Origin: Duganella sacchari
Lineage (GTDB): Bacteria > Pseudomonadota > Gammaproteobacteria > Burkholderiales > Burkholderiaceae_D
Direction: 5' to 3'
NCBI RefSeq assembly: GCF_900143065.1
Contig: NZ_FRCX01000004.1
Coordinates: 186,001 to 250,000 of the forward strand
DNA length: 64,000 nt
Below, piece by piece: positions 16,974 through 25,755 of this stretch. Each line of letters opens with the position of its first letter. Positions within the stretch are counted from its first letter, which is position 1. A program made the position numbers and the translations under genes. Below the pieces are notes generated by a model. It saw only the letters and a program-made list of their open reading frames with translations. It was not told where the DNA came from and made no database searches.

Positions 16974-19900
16974 TTGCGCGTCGGGGCCGCCGGGCAGCCT
17001 GCCCAGTTGCCGTTGGCCGGGATGTGCTCACCTTTCATCACCAGCGTGAGCGGGCCAAGGCGGGCGTTATCGCCGACCGCTGCGCTGTACAGCACCGCCG
17101 CGCGTGGCCCCATGTAGACACGCTCGCCGATGAAGACATGGTCGATTTTCATGACGCGGTCTTCAAACAGGTGCGTCTGCGGGCAGGTCAGCGCATTCAG
17201 TTCGCTATTGTCGCCGATGCGTACGCAATCGAATTCGGTGATGTCGGTGGTGTCCATGTACACGCCTTTGCCTATGCGGCAGCCCAGCACATTGAAGGCC
17301 AACGGCAGCCACGGCGTACCGCGCAGGTAGCGCATGAAGTTCGGCACCGCGATCCCTTCGTACAGATTGGTCACGCCTTCGGACAACCAGACAAACGGCG
17401 TCCACATGGGTTCCGACTGTTTGCGATAACGCCCGATCAGCAGCCATTTAAGCAGGACCACGAAGAAGTAATTGCCGATGCCGTAGCCCAGGCCCGCCAG
17501 CGCCAGGTCCCAGATCACTTCGCCCCAGCGTCCTGCGCCTGCGGCAGGCATCACGGCCAGCACCAGCGTGTAGCCCACCGCAATCACCAGCGCGTGCGGC
17601 GCCACGATGCGGAAGGCCTCGATCAAACCACGGCCCAGGCGGCGCAGTGGCGACGGGTGAAAGGTCAAATGTTCCGGATAGCCGCTGGTCTGCTCGCGCG
17701 CCGGCAGATTGATCGGCGGGGAACCGAGCCAGGTGTCGCCGTCCTTCATGTGTTGATTATCCGGCGCGCGCGAATGCACGCCGATCAGCACATGCTCGGG
17801 CAGCACCGTGCCATCCGGGATGTAGGCGCCGTTGCCGACAAAGCTGCGGTGTGAAATTACCGTCGGCTTCATGACCATCCAGCCGCCGTCGATTTCCTCG
17901 TCGCCCAGCATCACGGCGTCGGCGATGAAGGTTTCGTCACCCAGCGTCAGCATGTCCGGCACCACGCCCAGCGCGGTGGAAATTTCCGCATCCTTGCCTA
18001 CCTTGGCGCCGAGCAGGCGATACCAGTATGGCGCATACACCGTCGCATAAATGCCGTGCAGGACGTTCAGGCTGGATTCCTGGATTTGGCTCACCAGCCA
18101 TTTGGCGCAGTAGGTATTGCCGTGCACGGGGAACTGGCCCGGTTTCAGGCGCGGCAGCGCGCTCCAGCGGATGCCGGCCGACACCAGCGCAGTCAGGATG
18201 ATGAGCACCGCGCTGGCCGGGAAGGCCAGCAGGAAGTAGCGCAGCAGGCGAATTCGCATGTCGTCGCCCTGTATCCATGGCAGCCAGTTGGCCTCGTCGA
18301 ACCAGTCGATGAGTACAAAGCTTGGGAATACCGGCATGAAGAACAGCGTCACAATCAGCAGGGTGCCCAGGATGAAGAACAGCGCTTCCGCCGCATGACG
18401 CGCGGCGCCAGTGGCTGGACGCGGTGGCAGCGTTCTGGTGAACGCGCCCATGTCACGCGCTGGCGAACCTGCCCACACACGCCCTGCCGGTACGACGCCG
18501 CCGTCGGCCAGTGCGGACTGGCCTTCCAGATGGCCCAGCGCCTCAACGCGTGTATTGCCTTCCATGATGGCGTAGGAACTGATGCAGGCATCCTGCTGCA
18601 GCGTGATCTGGCCCAGATGCAGCTGTCCGCGTTCGACGCGGGCGTTTTCAAAGTTGACCGCGTTGCCGATGCTGACCTTGTCGCCGATGTGCAGCAGGTC
18701 CGGTACGCGCAGCGTCATCGAACCGATGGTGACGTCCTTGCCAACCTTGGCGCCCAATGCACGCAACCACCATGCGTTGAGCGAGGACCCGCTGAGCAGA
18801 TAGGCCGGCGCGGCTTCGACCAGGCGGTCGGCCAGCCACCAGCGGTAGTAGGTGATGCCCCACAGCGGGTAGACACCGGCTTTCAGGCGGCCGGCGATGA
18901 GCCATTTGCCAGCGATGGCGATACCGAATTCCATGATGGTCGCCAACAGGAACACACCAACTGACGCGGCGATCGCACGCACCACCGAGTCGCCCGGATC
19001 GCCGGTGAAGAAGTGGTAGGTGAAAAACGGCGCCAGCCACTGCGCCATGCGCAGCGTGACCAGCGGCGGCATGGCCGCAGCTTGCGCTATGCCGCATATC
19101 CAGCGTTTCAGCGTCGAAGGCGGCGTCCAGTCCTGTTCTTCGGCGCCGGTGTCCGGCGCGTCAGCCAGCACCTGGGCGATTTTGCCGATCTGGCGTTGCT
19201 GATAGATGTCGCGCACGGTGATGTGGGCGTAGCGTGGATCGGCACGCAGTGATGAAGCCAGACGGGCGGCAAAGAAGGAATGGCCGCCAAGGTCGCTGAA
19301 GAAGTCGGCCTGGCGCAGGATGGGCTGGCCGGGGAACAGCGTCGCCAGCGCGGCAAACAGGGCTGCTTCTGCTGGCGTTTCGGGCAGGTCCGAGTCTTCC
19401 GCGCTGCCGGCTTGGGCTGCGCTGAGTGGCCGGGCTTTCAGTGTTTTGCGGTCGATTTTGCCGGAGGTCAGGCGCGGCATGGCGTCCAGCATCTCGTAGC
19501 GGCTGGGGACCATGTACGGCGGCAGCTTTGCTGCCAACGCGGTGCGCAGTTCGCGCGGCTCCAGCGCGGCTGCGCCTTCCGGGACGATGTAGGCGACCAG
19601 CTGGTCGATGCCGTCGTCCTTGCGCAACAGGACGGCAACCGTGCCGACGCCAGGCTGCTGCGCCAGCAGGGCTTCGATTTCGCCGAGCTCCACGCGGAAG
19701 CCGCGGATTTTGACCTGGTCGTCGGCGCGGCCCAGGCAAACCACTTCGCCGTCAGTGCCGATGCGGGCCAGGTCGCCGGTGCGGTACAGGCGCGCATCAT
19801 GCGGGCCGCTGGACCAGGGATTGAGCAGGAACTTTTCCGCCGTCAGATCCGGGCGGCCCAGATAACCCGCCGCCAGACCCGGGCCGGTGATGCACAACTC

Positions 19901-21010
19901 GCCCACCTCGCCGCGTGCGAGCAGGCGCAGTGCCGGTTCATGTGGTGCGGTGGCGGCGATGGCCGGTTCGGTGTTGGTGTCGATCACCAGCAAGCCGTAG
20001 TTGGGCAGCGGTGTGCCGATGGTGACTGGCTGGCCGGGCTGCAGGCGCGCCAGGCTGGCCGATACGGTCGCTTCGGTCGGGCCGTAGGTGTTGAACATCT
20101 GCCGGCCGTCGCGCGACCAGCGCTGCACCAGCGATTCCGGGCAAGCCTCGCCGCCGAGATTAATCAGGCGCAGGCTGGGCACTTCCTGGTTGAACAGGGC
20201 CAGCAGGGTCGGGACGGCATGCAGCACCGTCACGTGGTTTTGCTCCAGCATGCGCGGCAGGGTTTCCGGATCGCCGCTGATTTCCTTGGGACCGATCCAC
20301 AGCGTCGCGCCGACCAGATACGCGATCCAGATTTCTTCGAACGACATATCGAAGGCCACCGAAAAGCCTTGATAGACCTTGTCGCTGGCCTGCACGCCCA
20401 GCACCGCGTTCTCGCTGCGCAGGAAGTGGCAGATGCTGCGCTGGGTGATGAGAATGCCTTTGGGTTTGCCGGTGGAGCCGGAGGTGTAGATCACGTAAGC
20501 CGGTACGTCGGGCGAGACGGCGCCGCGGCGCGCCAGCACTTCGCCGGCGGCGGGAGCGGCCAGCAGGGCTTCGGCGGTCCACACAGGCTTGCCGATGCCG
20601 TCCAGGCGTGGCGCCAATGCCGCGCTGGTCAGCACGCCGGCGCCGGCGGCGTCATCGAGGCAGACCTGCAGGCGTTCGACCGGCGTGTCTTCGTCCACCG
20701 GCAGCCAGGCCAGGCCGGCTTTGGCGATACCGGCTTGCAGCACCAGCAGCTCGATGCCGCGTGCCAGCCACAACCCGACGATCTGGCCGGGCTGCACGCC
20801 CGCCGCGATCAGACGCGCGGCAACCAGATCGGCCTGGGCGTTCAATTCGCGGTAGCTCAAGGAACGGTCGCCAAAAATCAGCGCCGTCTGGTCAGGCGTG
20901 CGTGCGGCAGTGGCTTCCAGCAGGTCGGCAAGGATTTCCTCGCGCAGTAAATGGTCCTGCTGCGGGCCAAAAAGAACATCGGGATTGAGCTGTATTACGC
21001 GTTGATTCAT
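16970..21010 (-). CDS. Pls/PosA-family nonribosomal poly(amino acid) synthetase
   Basis: 1346 residues, membrane-bound. An adenylation domain (about 25-530) shows YTSGSTGKPKG at 175-185, YGPTEATV at 309-316, YRTGDL at 409-414 and TSGKIDRK with K518. The thiolation domain has LGGHS with S578. Then come six membrane helices in three pairs, each followed by a soluble hexapeptide-repeat-type domain beginning LGAKVGKD, LGAKVGKD and LGCRIGKG. This is the layout of epsilon-poly-L-lysine synthetase Pls and related PosA enzymes, which polymerise one amino acid without a classical condensation or thioesterase domain. The pocket positions (D221, M222, E225, K518) suggest a basic diamino acid. First gene of an operon with the transferase and the secreted protein. 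Confidence 0.9.
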   Translation of the reverse strand: MNQRVIQLNPDVLFGPQQDHLLREEILADLLEATAARTPDQTALIFGDRSLSYRELNAQADLVAARLIAAGVQPGQIVGLWLARGIELLVLQAGIAKAGLAWLPVDEDTPVERLQVCLDDAAGAGVLTSAALAPRLDGIGKPVWTAEALLAAPAAGEVLARRGAVSPDVPAYVIYTSGSTGKPKGILITQRSICHFLRSENAVLGVQASDKVYQGFSVAFDMSFEEIWIAYLVGATLWIGPKEISGDPETLPRMLEQNHVTVLHAVPTLLALFNQEVPSLRLINLGGEACPESLVQRWSRDGRQMFNTYGPTEATVSASLARLQPGQPVTIGTPLPNYGLLVIDTNTEPAIAATAPHEPALRLLARGEVGELCITGPGLAAGYLGRPDLTAEKFLLNPWSSGPHDARLYRTGDLARIGTDGEVVCLGRADDQVKIRGFRVELGEIEALLAQQPGVGTVAVLLRKDDGIDQLVAYIVPEGAAALEPRELRTALAAKLPPYMVPSRYEMLDAMPRLTSGKIDRKTLKARPLSAAQAGSAEDSDLPETPAEAALFAALATLFPGQPILRQADFFSDLGGHSFFAARLASSLRADPRYAHITVRDIYQQRQIGKIAQVLADAPDTGAEEQDWTPPSTLKRWICGIAQAAAMPPLVTLRMAQWLAPFFTYHFFTGDPGDSVVRAIAASVGVFLLATIMEFGIAIAGKWLIAGRLKAGVYPLWGITYYRWWLADRLVEAAPAYLLSGSSLNAWWLRALGAKVGKDVTIGSMTLRVPDLLHIGDKVSIGNAVNFENARVERGQLHLGQITLQQDACISSYAIMEGNTRVEALGHLEGQSALADGGVVPAGRVWAGSPARDMGAFTRTLPPRPATGAARHAAEALFFILGTLLIVTLFFMPVFPSFVLIDWFDEANWLPWIQGDDMRIRLLRYFLLAFPASAVLIILTALVSAGIRWSALPRLKPGQFPVHGNTYCAKWLVSQIQESSLNVLHGIYATVYAPYWYRLLGAKVGKDAEISTALGVVPDMLTLGDETFIADAVMLGDEEIDGGWMVMKPTVISHRSFVGNGAYIPDGTVLPEHVLIGVHSRAPDNQHMKDGDTWLGSPPINLPAREQTSGYPEHLTFHPSPLRRLGRGLIEAFRIVAPHALVIAVGYTLVLAVMPAAGAGRWGEVIWDLALAGLGYGIGNYFFVVLLKWLLIGRYRKQSEPMWTPFVWLSEGVTNLYEGIAVPNFMRYLRGTPWLPLAFNVLGCRIGKGVYMDTTDITEFDCVRIGDNSELNALTCPQTHLFEDRVMKIDHVFIGERVYMGPRAAVLYSAAVGDNARLGPLTLVMKGEHIPANGNWAGCPAAPTRK

Positions 21011-21060
21011 GCTGATACTTTATTCTGATTTAGCCGCCATTGTACGGTACGCCAGTTGGT

Positions 21061-21073
21061 TCCCCTAGGGGGA
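21061..21073. promoter_or_regulatory. Palindrome between pls and amn genes
   Basis: TCCCC-TAG-GGGGA inverted repeat in the 126-base gap separating the divergent Pls synthetase and AMP nucleosidase genes. A weak TACAAT -10-like hexamer follows at 21099-21104 on the plus strand. A binding site for an unidentified regulator of one or both genes is possible; no regulator gene is adjacent. Confidence 0.3.
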
Positions 21074-21136
21074 GAATGCAAGTTCTGCTTACAGCCTTTA
21101 CAATAGGAAATACGAGTTGAAAATCGAAGGAGCCGC

Positions 21137-22642
21137 ATGACTACGAATCACCGTCCATTCATCGCCCCTGAGCAGTTTGATGACGCCCAGGCGGCCTATG
21201 ACCAGGTGTTGGCTATCTATGAAACCAACATCGCTTATTTGCGCGACTCCATGAAACGTTTTGTCGCTGGCGAAGACGTCGGCGACCATGTCCGTGCCTG
21301 TTATCCCTTTGTCCGTGTGCATACCGACACCGTGGCCCGCGCCGATTCGCGGCTGGCGTTTGGTTTTGTGGCCGGCCCTGGCACTTATGAAACCACGCTG
21401 ACCCGGCCGGATCTGTTCGCTCGCTACTATTTGCAGCAATTCAAACTGCTGCTGAAGAACCATGGCAGCCATCACGTCAAGATTGAAGTTGGCACCAGCG
21501 CGCAGCCGATACCCATTCACTTCTCGTTTGCCGAGCATGAACATATCGAAGGCAGCCTGACCGCCGAACGCCGCCTGCTGATGCGCGACGTGTTCGACCT
21601 GCCCAACCTGGCGGCCATGGACGACGGCATCGCCAACGGCACCCACGAGCCGCCGCCAGGTGAAGCGCAGCCGCTGTCGCTGTTCACGGCGCCGCGCGTG
21701 GACTATTCGCTGCAGCGCCTGCGCCATTACACGGGCACCTCGTGCGAACATTTCCAGAAGTTTGTTTTGTTCACCAACTACCAGTTCTACATTGACGAAT
21801 TCATCAAGCTGGGACATGAACTCATGGCCAGTCCATCCGGTGCGCCGGGCGACGATTACATCGCTTTTGTCGAGCCGGGCAACCTGGTGATGCGCCGTGT
21901 GGGCCAGGCCGTGGCGCCGGGTGACGCCCACGGCGCGCCGCTGCCGCGCATGCCGCAGATGCCGGGCTACCACCTGGTGCGTGCCGATGGCACCGGCATC
22001 TCCATGGTCAATATTGGCGTCGGTCCCGCCAACGCTAAGACGATTACCGACCACATCGCCGTGCTGCGCCCGCATGCCTGGCTGATGCTGGGGCACTGCG
22101 CCGGCCTGCGCAACACGCAGGAGCTGGGCGATTACGTGCTGGCCCATGGCTATGTGCGTGAAGATCACGTGCTCGATGAGGACCTGCCGCTATGGGTGCC
22201 GATTCCGCCGCTGGCCGAGGTGCAGGTGGCAATTGAGGCGGCGGTGGCGGAAGTCACGCAGCTCACGGGGCATGACCTCAAGCGCGTGATGCGGACGGGT
22301 ACGGTGGCCAGCACCGATAACCGCAACTGGGAACTGATGCCGCAGCGCACCCCGGAGCGCCGTTTCAGCCAGAGCAGGGCGATTGCGCTGGACATGGAAA
22401 GCGCCACCATTGCCGCCAACGGCTTCCGCTTCCGCGTTCCGTATGGGACCTTGCTGTGCGTGAGCGACAAGCCCATGCATGGAGAAATCAAGCTGCCCGG
22501 CATGGCCAACCAGTTCTACCGCGACCGGGTTGACCAGCATTTACGCATCGGCATCCGCGCGATGGAACTGCTGCGGGCGCTGGGCGTGGACAAGCTCCAC
22601 AGCCGCAAGCTGCGCAGTTTTACGGAGGTGGCTTTCCAGTAA
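21137..22642 (+). CDS. amn: AMP nucleosidase
   Basis: 501 residues, close to the usual length of bacterial Amn. The N-terminal regulatory domain (from the start to about residue 180) leads to a nucleoside phosphorylase-fold catalytic part with GISMVNIGVGPANAKTITDHIAVLRPHAWLMLGHCAGL, DYVLAHGYVREDHVLDEDLPLWVPIPPL, and AIALDMESATIAANGFRFRVPYGTLLCVSDKP. It cleaves AMP to adenine and ribose 5-phosphate, regulating adenylate pools. GAAGGAG lies 6 bases before the ATG. Divergent from the Pls synthetase; any functional link (Pls uses ATP and releases AMP) is speculative. Confidence 0.92.
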   Translation: MTTNHRPFIAPEQFDDAQAAYDQVLAIYETNIAYLRDSMKRFVAGEDVGDHVRACYPFVRVHTDTVARADSRLAFGFVAGPGTYETTLTRPDLFARYYLQQFKLLLKNHGSHHVKIEVGTSAQPIPIHFSFAEHEHIEGSLTAERRLLMRDVFDLPNLAAMDDGIANGTHEPPPGEAQPLSLFTAPRVDYSLQRLRHYTGTSCEHFQKFVLFTNYQFYIDEFIKLGHELMASPSGAPGDDYIAFVEPGNLVMRRVGQAVAPGDAHGAPLPRMPQMPGYHLVRADGTGISMVNIGVGPANAKTITDHIAVLRPHAWLMLGHCAGLRNTQELGDYVLAHGYVREDHVLDEDLPLWVPIPPLAEVQVAIEAAVAEVTQLTGHDLKRVMRTGTVASTDNRNWELMPQRTPERRFSQSRAIALDMESATIAANGFRFRVPYGTLLCVSDKPMHGEIKLPGMANQFYRDRVDQHLRIGIRAMELLRALGVDKLHSRKLRSFTEVAFQ

Positions 22643-22724
22643 AGCGGCGACGGTGAGAATGTGAGATTTTTTGTGGCTTGCGATCAAGTATCCTGCGTGT
22701 TCATTAATAAAAAGTGGACTGAAC

Positions 22725-23495
22725 ATGAAATTGATCCTGGCTAGCCTGGGCGCCGTTGCGCTGTGCACATCGGCCGCCTGCTTTGCTGCTGACAGCCCGG
22801 CCACTGTCGCCCAACAGTTTGTGGACGCGTTGCAGCATCACCGCGTGAACGATGCGGCAGCGATGTTCGCGCCGGGCGTGGATGCGGCAGCAACGGCGCA
22901 GATGCTGAAGCGCGCAGATGACAGCGTCGGTGGTTTCTCGACGATGCACGCGATTCCCATGCTGCCGGACGGTAAAACCATCAAGCTGCTGGTTCCGGCG
23001 CGTAATAATGCATCCCTGCAGAAGTTCGTCCAGTTTCGATATGGCGCCACTGCAGACGATGGGCAGCCGGTGTTTTACGAGTTGAACCTTGCCGACGACA
23101 GCAATGCGCCGCAAGTGCTGTCGTTTGATCTGCATTTTCCTGCCGCTGACGCCAACACCAGCCAACGCGCTAATAAGCTGGTGCGTGCTGTGCTTGGGTT
23201 GTCCGCGCAGCCGGTTTCTCCCCATGAAGAGGCGAACATGAACAACGTGGTGCATCTGGTCGTCAGCGACGACAGCTATATACACCTGGGTGATAAAAAA
23301 CTGCGCACCCGGGAAGAAGTCACTGCCGCCCTGCGCATCGTTAAGGAACAAAATCCCGACGCGATTGTGTCGCTTGAGGCTGGCAGCTCAAACCAGTATG
23401 AAGCCATCGGCCAAGCCATCTATGGCGCGCATTTCGCCGGCTTTTCCGGTGAGCGTTTTCGCATGATGATTGAGGGCAAACCACTGGTGCCCTAG
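22725..23495 (+). CDS. Secreted protein with NTF2-like and ExbD-like parts
   Basis: 256 residues with a signal peptide (MKLILASLGAVALCTSAACFAAD). Residues about 25-145 resemble a small NTF2/DUF4019-like domain (ATVAQQFVDALQHHRVNDAAAMFAPGV...). Residues about 175-256 read like the periplasmic ExbD/TolR domain (VVHLVVSDDSYIHLGDKKLRTREEVTAAL, then NPDAIVSLEAGSSNQYEAIGQAIYGAHFAGF), but there is no N-terminal membrane anchor or ExbB partner. Start 22725 chosen for the signal peptide; an earlier start adds 18 residues that break it. Function unknown. Confidence 0.6.
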   Translation: MKLILASLGAVALCTSAACFAADSPATVAQQFVDALQHHRVNDAAAMFAPGVDAAATAQMLKRADDSVGGFSTMHAIPMLPDGKTIKLLVPARNNASLQKFVQFRYGATADDGQPVFYELNLADDSNAPQVLSFDLHFPAADANTSQRANKLVRAVLGLSAQPVSPHEEANMNNVVHLVVSDDSYIHLGDKKLRTREEVTAALRIVKEQNPDAIVSLEAGSSNQYEAIGQAIYGAHFAGFSGERFRMMIEGKPLVP

Positions 23496-23637
23496 GAATA
23501 TTGGTCAGGCACTCCGGTATTCAATTGACTATTTAAACCACGCCGCCTATATTCAAAGCCGACTTATGGTCTGCGTGGTGCGATCAGCGTCCCGACGATT
23601 TGCCGCGCAGTCTATCGCTATCTTCATGGAGGCTTTG

Positions 23638-24276
23638 ATGTCCCAGGAACGAATTTCAGTTGATGATCTGCTGCAGAAGCAGGCTGCGCCACCCCAATTG
23701 CTGGTCACCATTGAAGCACTCACAGAACCCGATCTGGTGAAAGTCACGCCGTTTAACAGCGGCGCGAGATGTGCCTGCAACACCGCACTCAAAATCAGGA
23801 AGGAGGCCATCGACTGGGTCAAGCCGACCGACCAGACCCATGAGTGCTGCGGCAAGCAACTGATCGTGGTGGAAATTGGGTTGAAGGACGCCACGCTGGC
23901 CGACGTCCTGGGGCAGCTCGCCGCCAACGCCCAGGCCCGCTCGCTGCCTACGCCGGAACAGGCGCAAGCGTATTTTCAGGACAATATGCCTCCGGCCGGC
24001 GCGGCCCGGCCCCGCAGACCAATGGCCAAGCGCCCTCCCGGGAGAAATGAACGCCCGCTTGGCCCGGTCGGCATCTGGGACCCGGAAGAAGGCAGTTCCG
24101 GTGTCGGCGAGCAGAATACCTGCGAAGAGGCGTTCAAATATTGCAATTACTGGTGCAAGTTCTTCGGCAAGAGCTACCCGAGCGGTATCGCCAGATGCCT
24201 ATGCAACTGCCAGAATGATTACTGGCGCTGCGGCGATCCGAACACCTTCATCCCGATTGACTGCGATCAGCTTTAA
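23638..24276 (+). CDS. Cys-rich hypothetical protein
   Basis: 212 residues, no signal or membrane segment. The N-terminal half holds CAC and ECC pairs within a compact segment (ARCACNTALKIRKEAIDW, THECCGKQLIVVEIGL). A Pro/Arg-rich linker (about 120-150) follows. The C-terminal 55 residues hold eight Cys (TCEEAFKYCNYWC, then RCLCNC, WRC and DC) with several Trp/Tyr. No family recognised. GGAGG lies 5 bases before the ATG. It ends 4 bases into the convergent copper-binding four-helix gene. The paired Cys suggest metal binding, but a disulfide-rich protein cannot be excluded. Confidence 0.6.
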   Translation: MSQERISVDDLLQKQAAPPQLLVTIEALTEPDLVKVTPFNSGARCACNTALKIRKEAIDWVKPTDQTHECCGKQLIVVEIGLKDATLADVLGQLAANAQARSLPTPEQAQAYFQDNMPPAGAARPRRPMAKRPPGRNERPLGPVGIWDPEEGSSGVGEQNTCEEAFKYCNYWCKFFGKSYPSGIARCLCNCQNDYWRCGDPNTFIPIDCDQL

Positions 24277-24617
24277 AGCCTGTTTTGCCCTGACGCCATT
24301 GCGCGGCAGCTTTTTTCGCACGCTTCGCAGGCGCGGACGCATTCCACCATGCCGTCCAGGTCACGGCAACTGAGCGCGCAGGCATAGCAGATGTCTGCGC
24401 ACAAGGCGCACAACTGCGCGCTGTATGGCGAACCGCTCAGCTGAAGATTGGCGGACGTTTCGCAGATCGTCGCGCAGTCCATCATCAGGCGGAAGTGTTG
24501 CGGTTCGACGTGCTTGCCGCCCATCTGCAGACAGTGGCGTAATGCCGTTTGCAGGCAGGCTTGATGGCAGTTGGTGCAGGCGTCGATGCAGTCCTGCATG
24601 TCAGGCATTTCATCCAT
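24273..24617 (-). CDS. Four-helix-bundle copper-binding protein (Csp-like)
   Basis: 114 residues with 16 Cys in C-x3-C and C-x2-C spacings along helices (CIDACTNCHQAC, CATIC, CALCADICYACALSC, CVRACEACEKSC). This matches the copper storage protein/DUF326 family, which holds many Cu(I) ions inside a four-helix bundle. No signal peptide, so it is probably the cytosolic form. No copper exporter or sensor gene is nearby. It is convergent with, and overlaps by 4 bases, the Cys-rich hypothetical gene. Confidence 0.85.
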   Translation of the reverse strand: MDEMPDMQDCIDACTNCHQACLQTALRHCLQMGGKHVEPQHFRLMMDCATICETSANLQLSGSPYSAQLCALCADICYACALSCRDLDGMVECVRACEACEKSCRAMASGQNRL

Positions 24618-24687
24618 TTCGGCTCCTTGTGCTTGGCTTGGAAAACTTCCATGCTAGGCGTGGGGGTAGCCGGGCTCTGTACGTTGC

Positions 24688-25107
24688 CTATCTTTGGGCG
24701 GCCACCGTGCCGAACGATTCAAATGCTTCCAGCAGTATCTTGGCGCGGAAGGGTTTGAGGATGACACGGTTGACGTGGCGCTCGCGCAGTTCGCGCATCA
24801 GATCCGCAGTCGCCTGGTCCACCATGACGGCGATGGGAATGCTGGCCGCACTGGCCGACAAGCCGTTGCGTACTTTATCCAGCAAGGCCAGGTTGTAATG
24901 GCAGTTCTCATCCGCGCCGCAGTCGATCGAGATGACGGCGCCATGGAAGGCGCGCTCACGCAGCATGCGTTCCGCCGCCTGCATGCTGGCGGCTTCGTGT
25001 ACCGTGCCCAGGCCCAGCGAACGCGCGGTCAGCGACACGGTTTTACGCAGCAGCGTTTGCTCTTCCACGAGCAGCATGTTCAGGTTCCTGACTGGCGCTT
25101 CACTCAT
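24688..25107 (-). CDS. Degenerate receiver-domain protein
   Basis: 139 residues folding as a lone CheY-like receiver. The acidic pair is Glu-Glu (VEE, residues 15-16) rather than Asp-Asp, the likely phospho-site is D62 (VISIDCG), the switch Thr is replaced by Val (VMVDQ), and the Lys is kept (ILKPF, K118). The substitutions make normal phosphotransfer doubtful. Its start overlaps the stop of the GAF protein by 8 bases, so both are made together and probably interact. No output domain. Confidence 0.72.
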   Translation of the reverse strand: MSEAPVRNLNMLLVEEQTLLRKTVSLTARSLGLGTVHEAASMQAAERMLRERAFHGAVISIDCGADENCHYNLALLDKVRNGLSASAASIPIAVMVDQATADLMRELRERHVNRVILKPFRAKILLEAFESFGTVAAQR

Positions 25108-25603
25108 GAGGGGCCTCCGCAGGATTGCCTAGTTCTTCCACCAGCAAGTCACGCAGCGAGGAGAAAATGGCCAGCTCGGTGTTGTCGAGTGTGCGCGGTT
25201 TGTGATCGATGAGGCACAGCGTGCCGATGACGTAACCGGACGGCATGGGCAGCGGGGCGCCGGCATAAAAAATTACGTAGGGCGCGCCGGTGACGATCGG
25301 ATTGTCGGCAAAGCGCGCATCCGCCCGCGCATCGTGAATGACGAAGATGTCCGGCTGCAGGATCGCGTGGCCGCAGAAGGAGACGTCGCGGCCCATCTCG
25401 CACACGTCCAGTCCCACGCGGGCCTTGAACCATTGGCGGTTATCGTCGATCAGTGAGATCAGCGCGATCGGCACGTCAAACTCCTGCGCCGCAAATTGGA
25501 CCACCTTGTCGAAGCGCGCTTCGGGTGGCGTGTCGAGTATCAGCATCGCGCGCAGCGCGGCGAGGCGTTCGCTGTCGTAAGCAGGGATCGGCGCAGCTAA
25601 CAT
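25100..25603 (-). CDS. GAF-domain protein
   Basis: About 167 residues forming a single GAF domain: AALRAMLILDTPPEARFDKVVQFAAQEFDVPIALISLIDDNRQWFKARVGLD, FCGHAIL, and VIGTLCLIDHKPRTLD. This is the common GAF type seen in histidine kinases and cyclases, here as a stand-alone cytoplasmic sensor. The start is uncertain: the frame is open to 25726, but the domain begins right after 25603, and no Shine-Dalgarno decides it. Coupled to the receiver-like gene downstream. Confidence 0.75.
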   Translation of the reverse strand: MLAAPIPAYDSERLAALRAMLILDTPPEARFDKVVQFAAQEFDVPIALISLIDDNRQWFKARVGLDVCEMGRDVSFCGHAILQPDIFVIHDARADARFADNPIVTGAPYVIFYAGAPLPMPSGYVIGTLCLIDHKPRTLDNTELAIFSSLRDLLVEELGNPAEAPHE

Positions 25604-25755
25604 GGCAAGGGGCGGCGCACGGCCGCGTAGTCGTGTTGTGCTTACTCTAACATTACTGGCCACAGATGGCGCATCTGGTGCCGCGATGAGACACAATGTT
25701 GACTGAGTCAGCAATTTATCGCACAATCGGCCCGTTGACGCTAGCCGGAGTCCCC

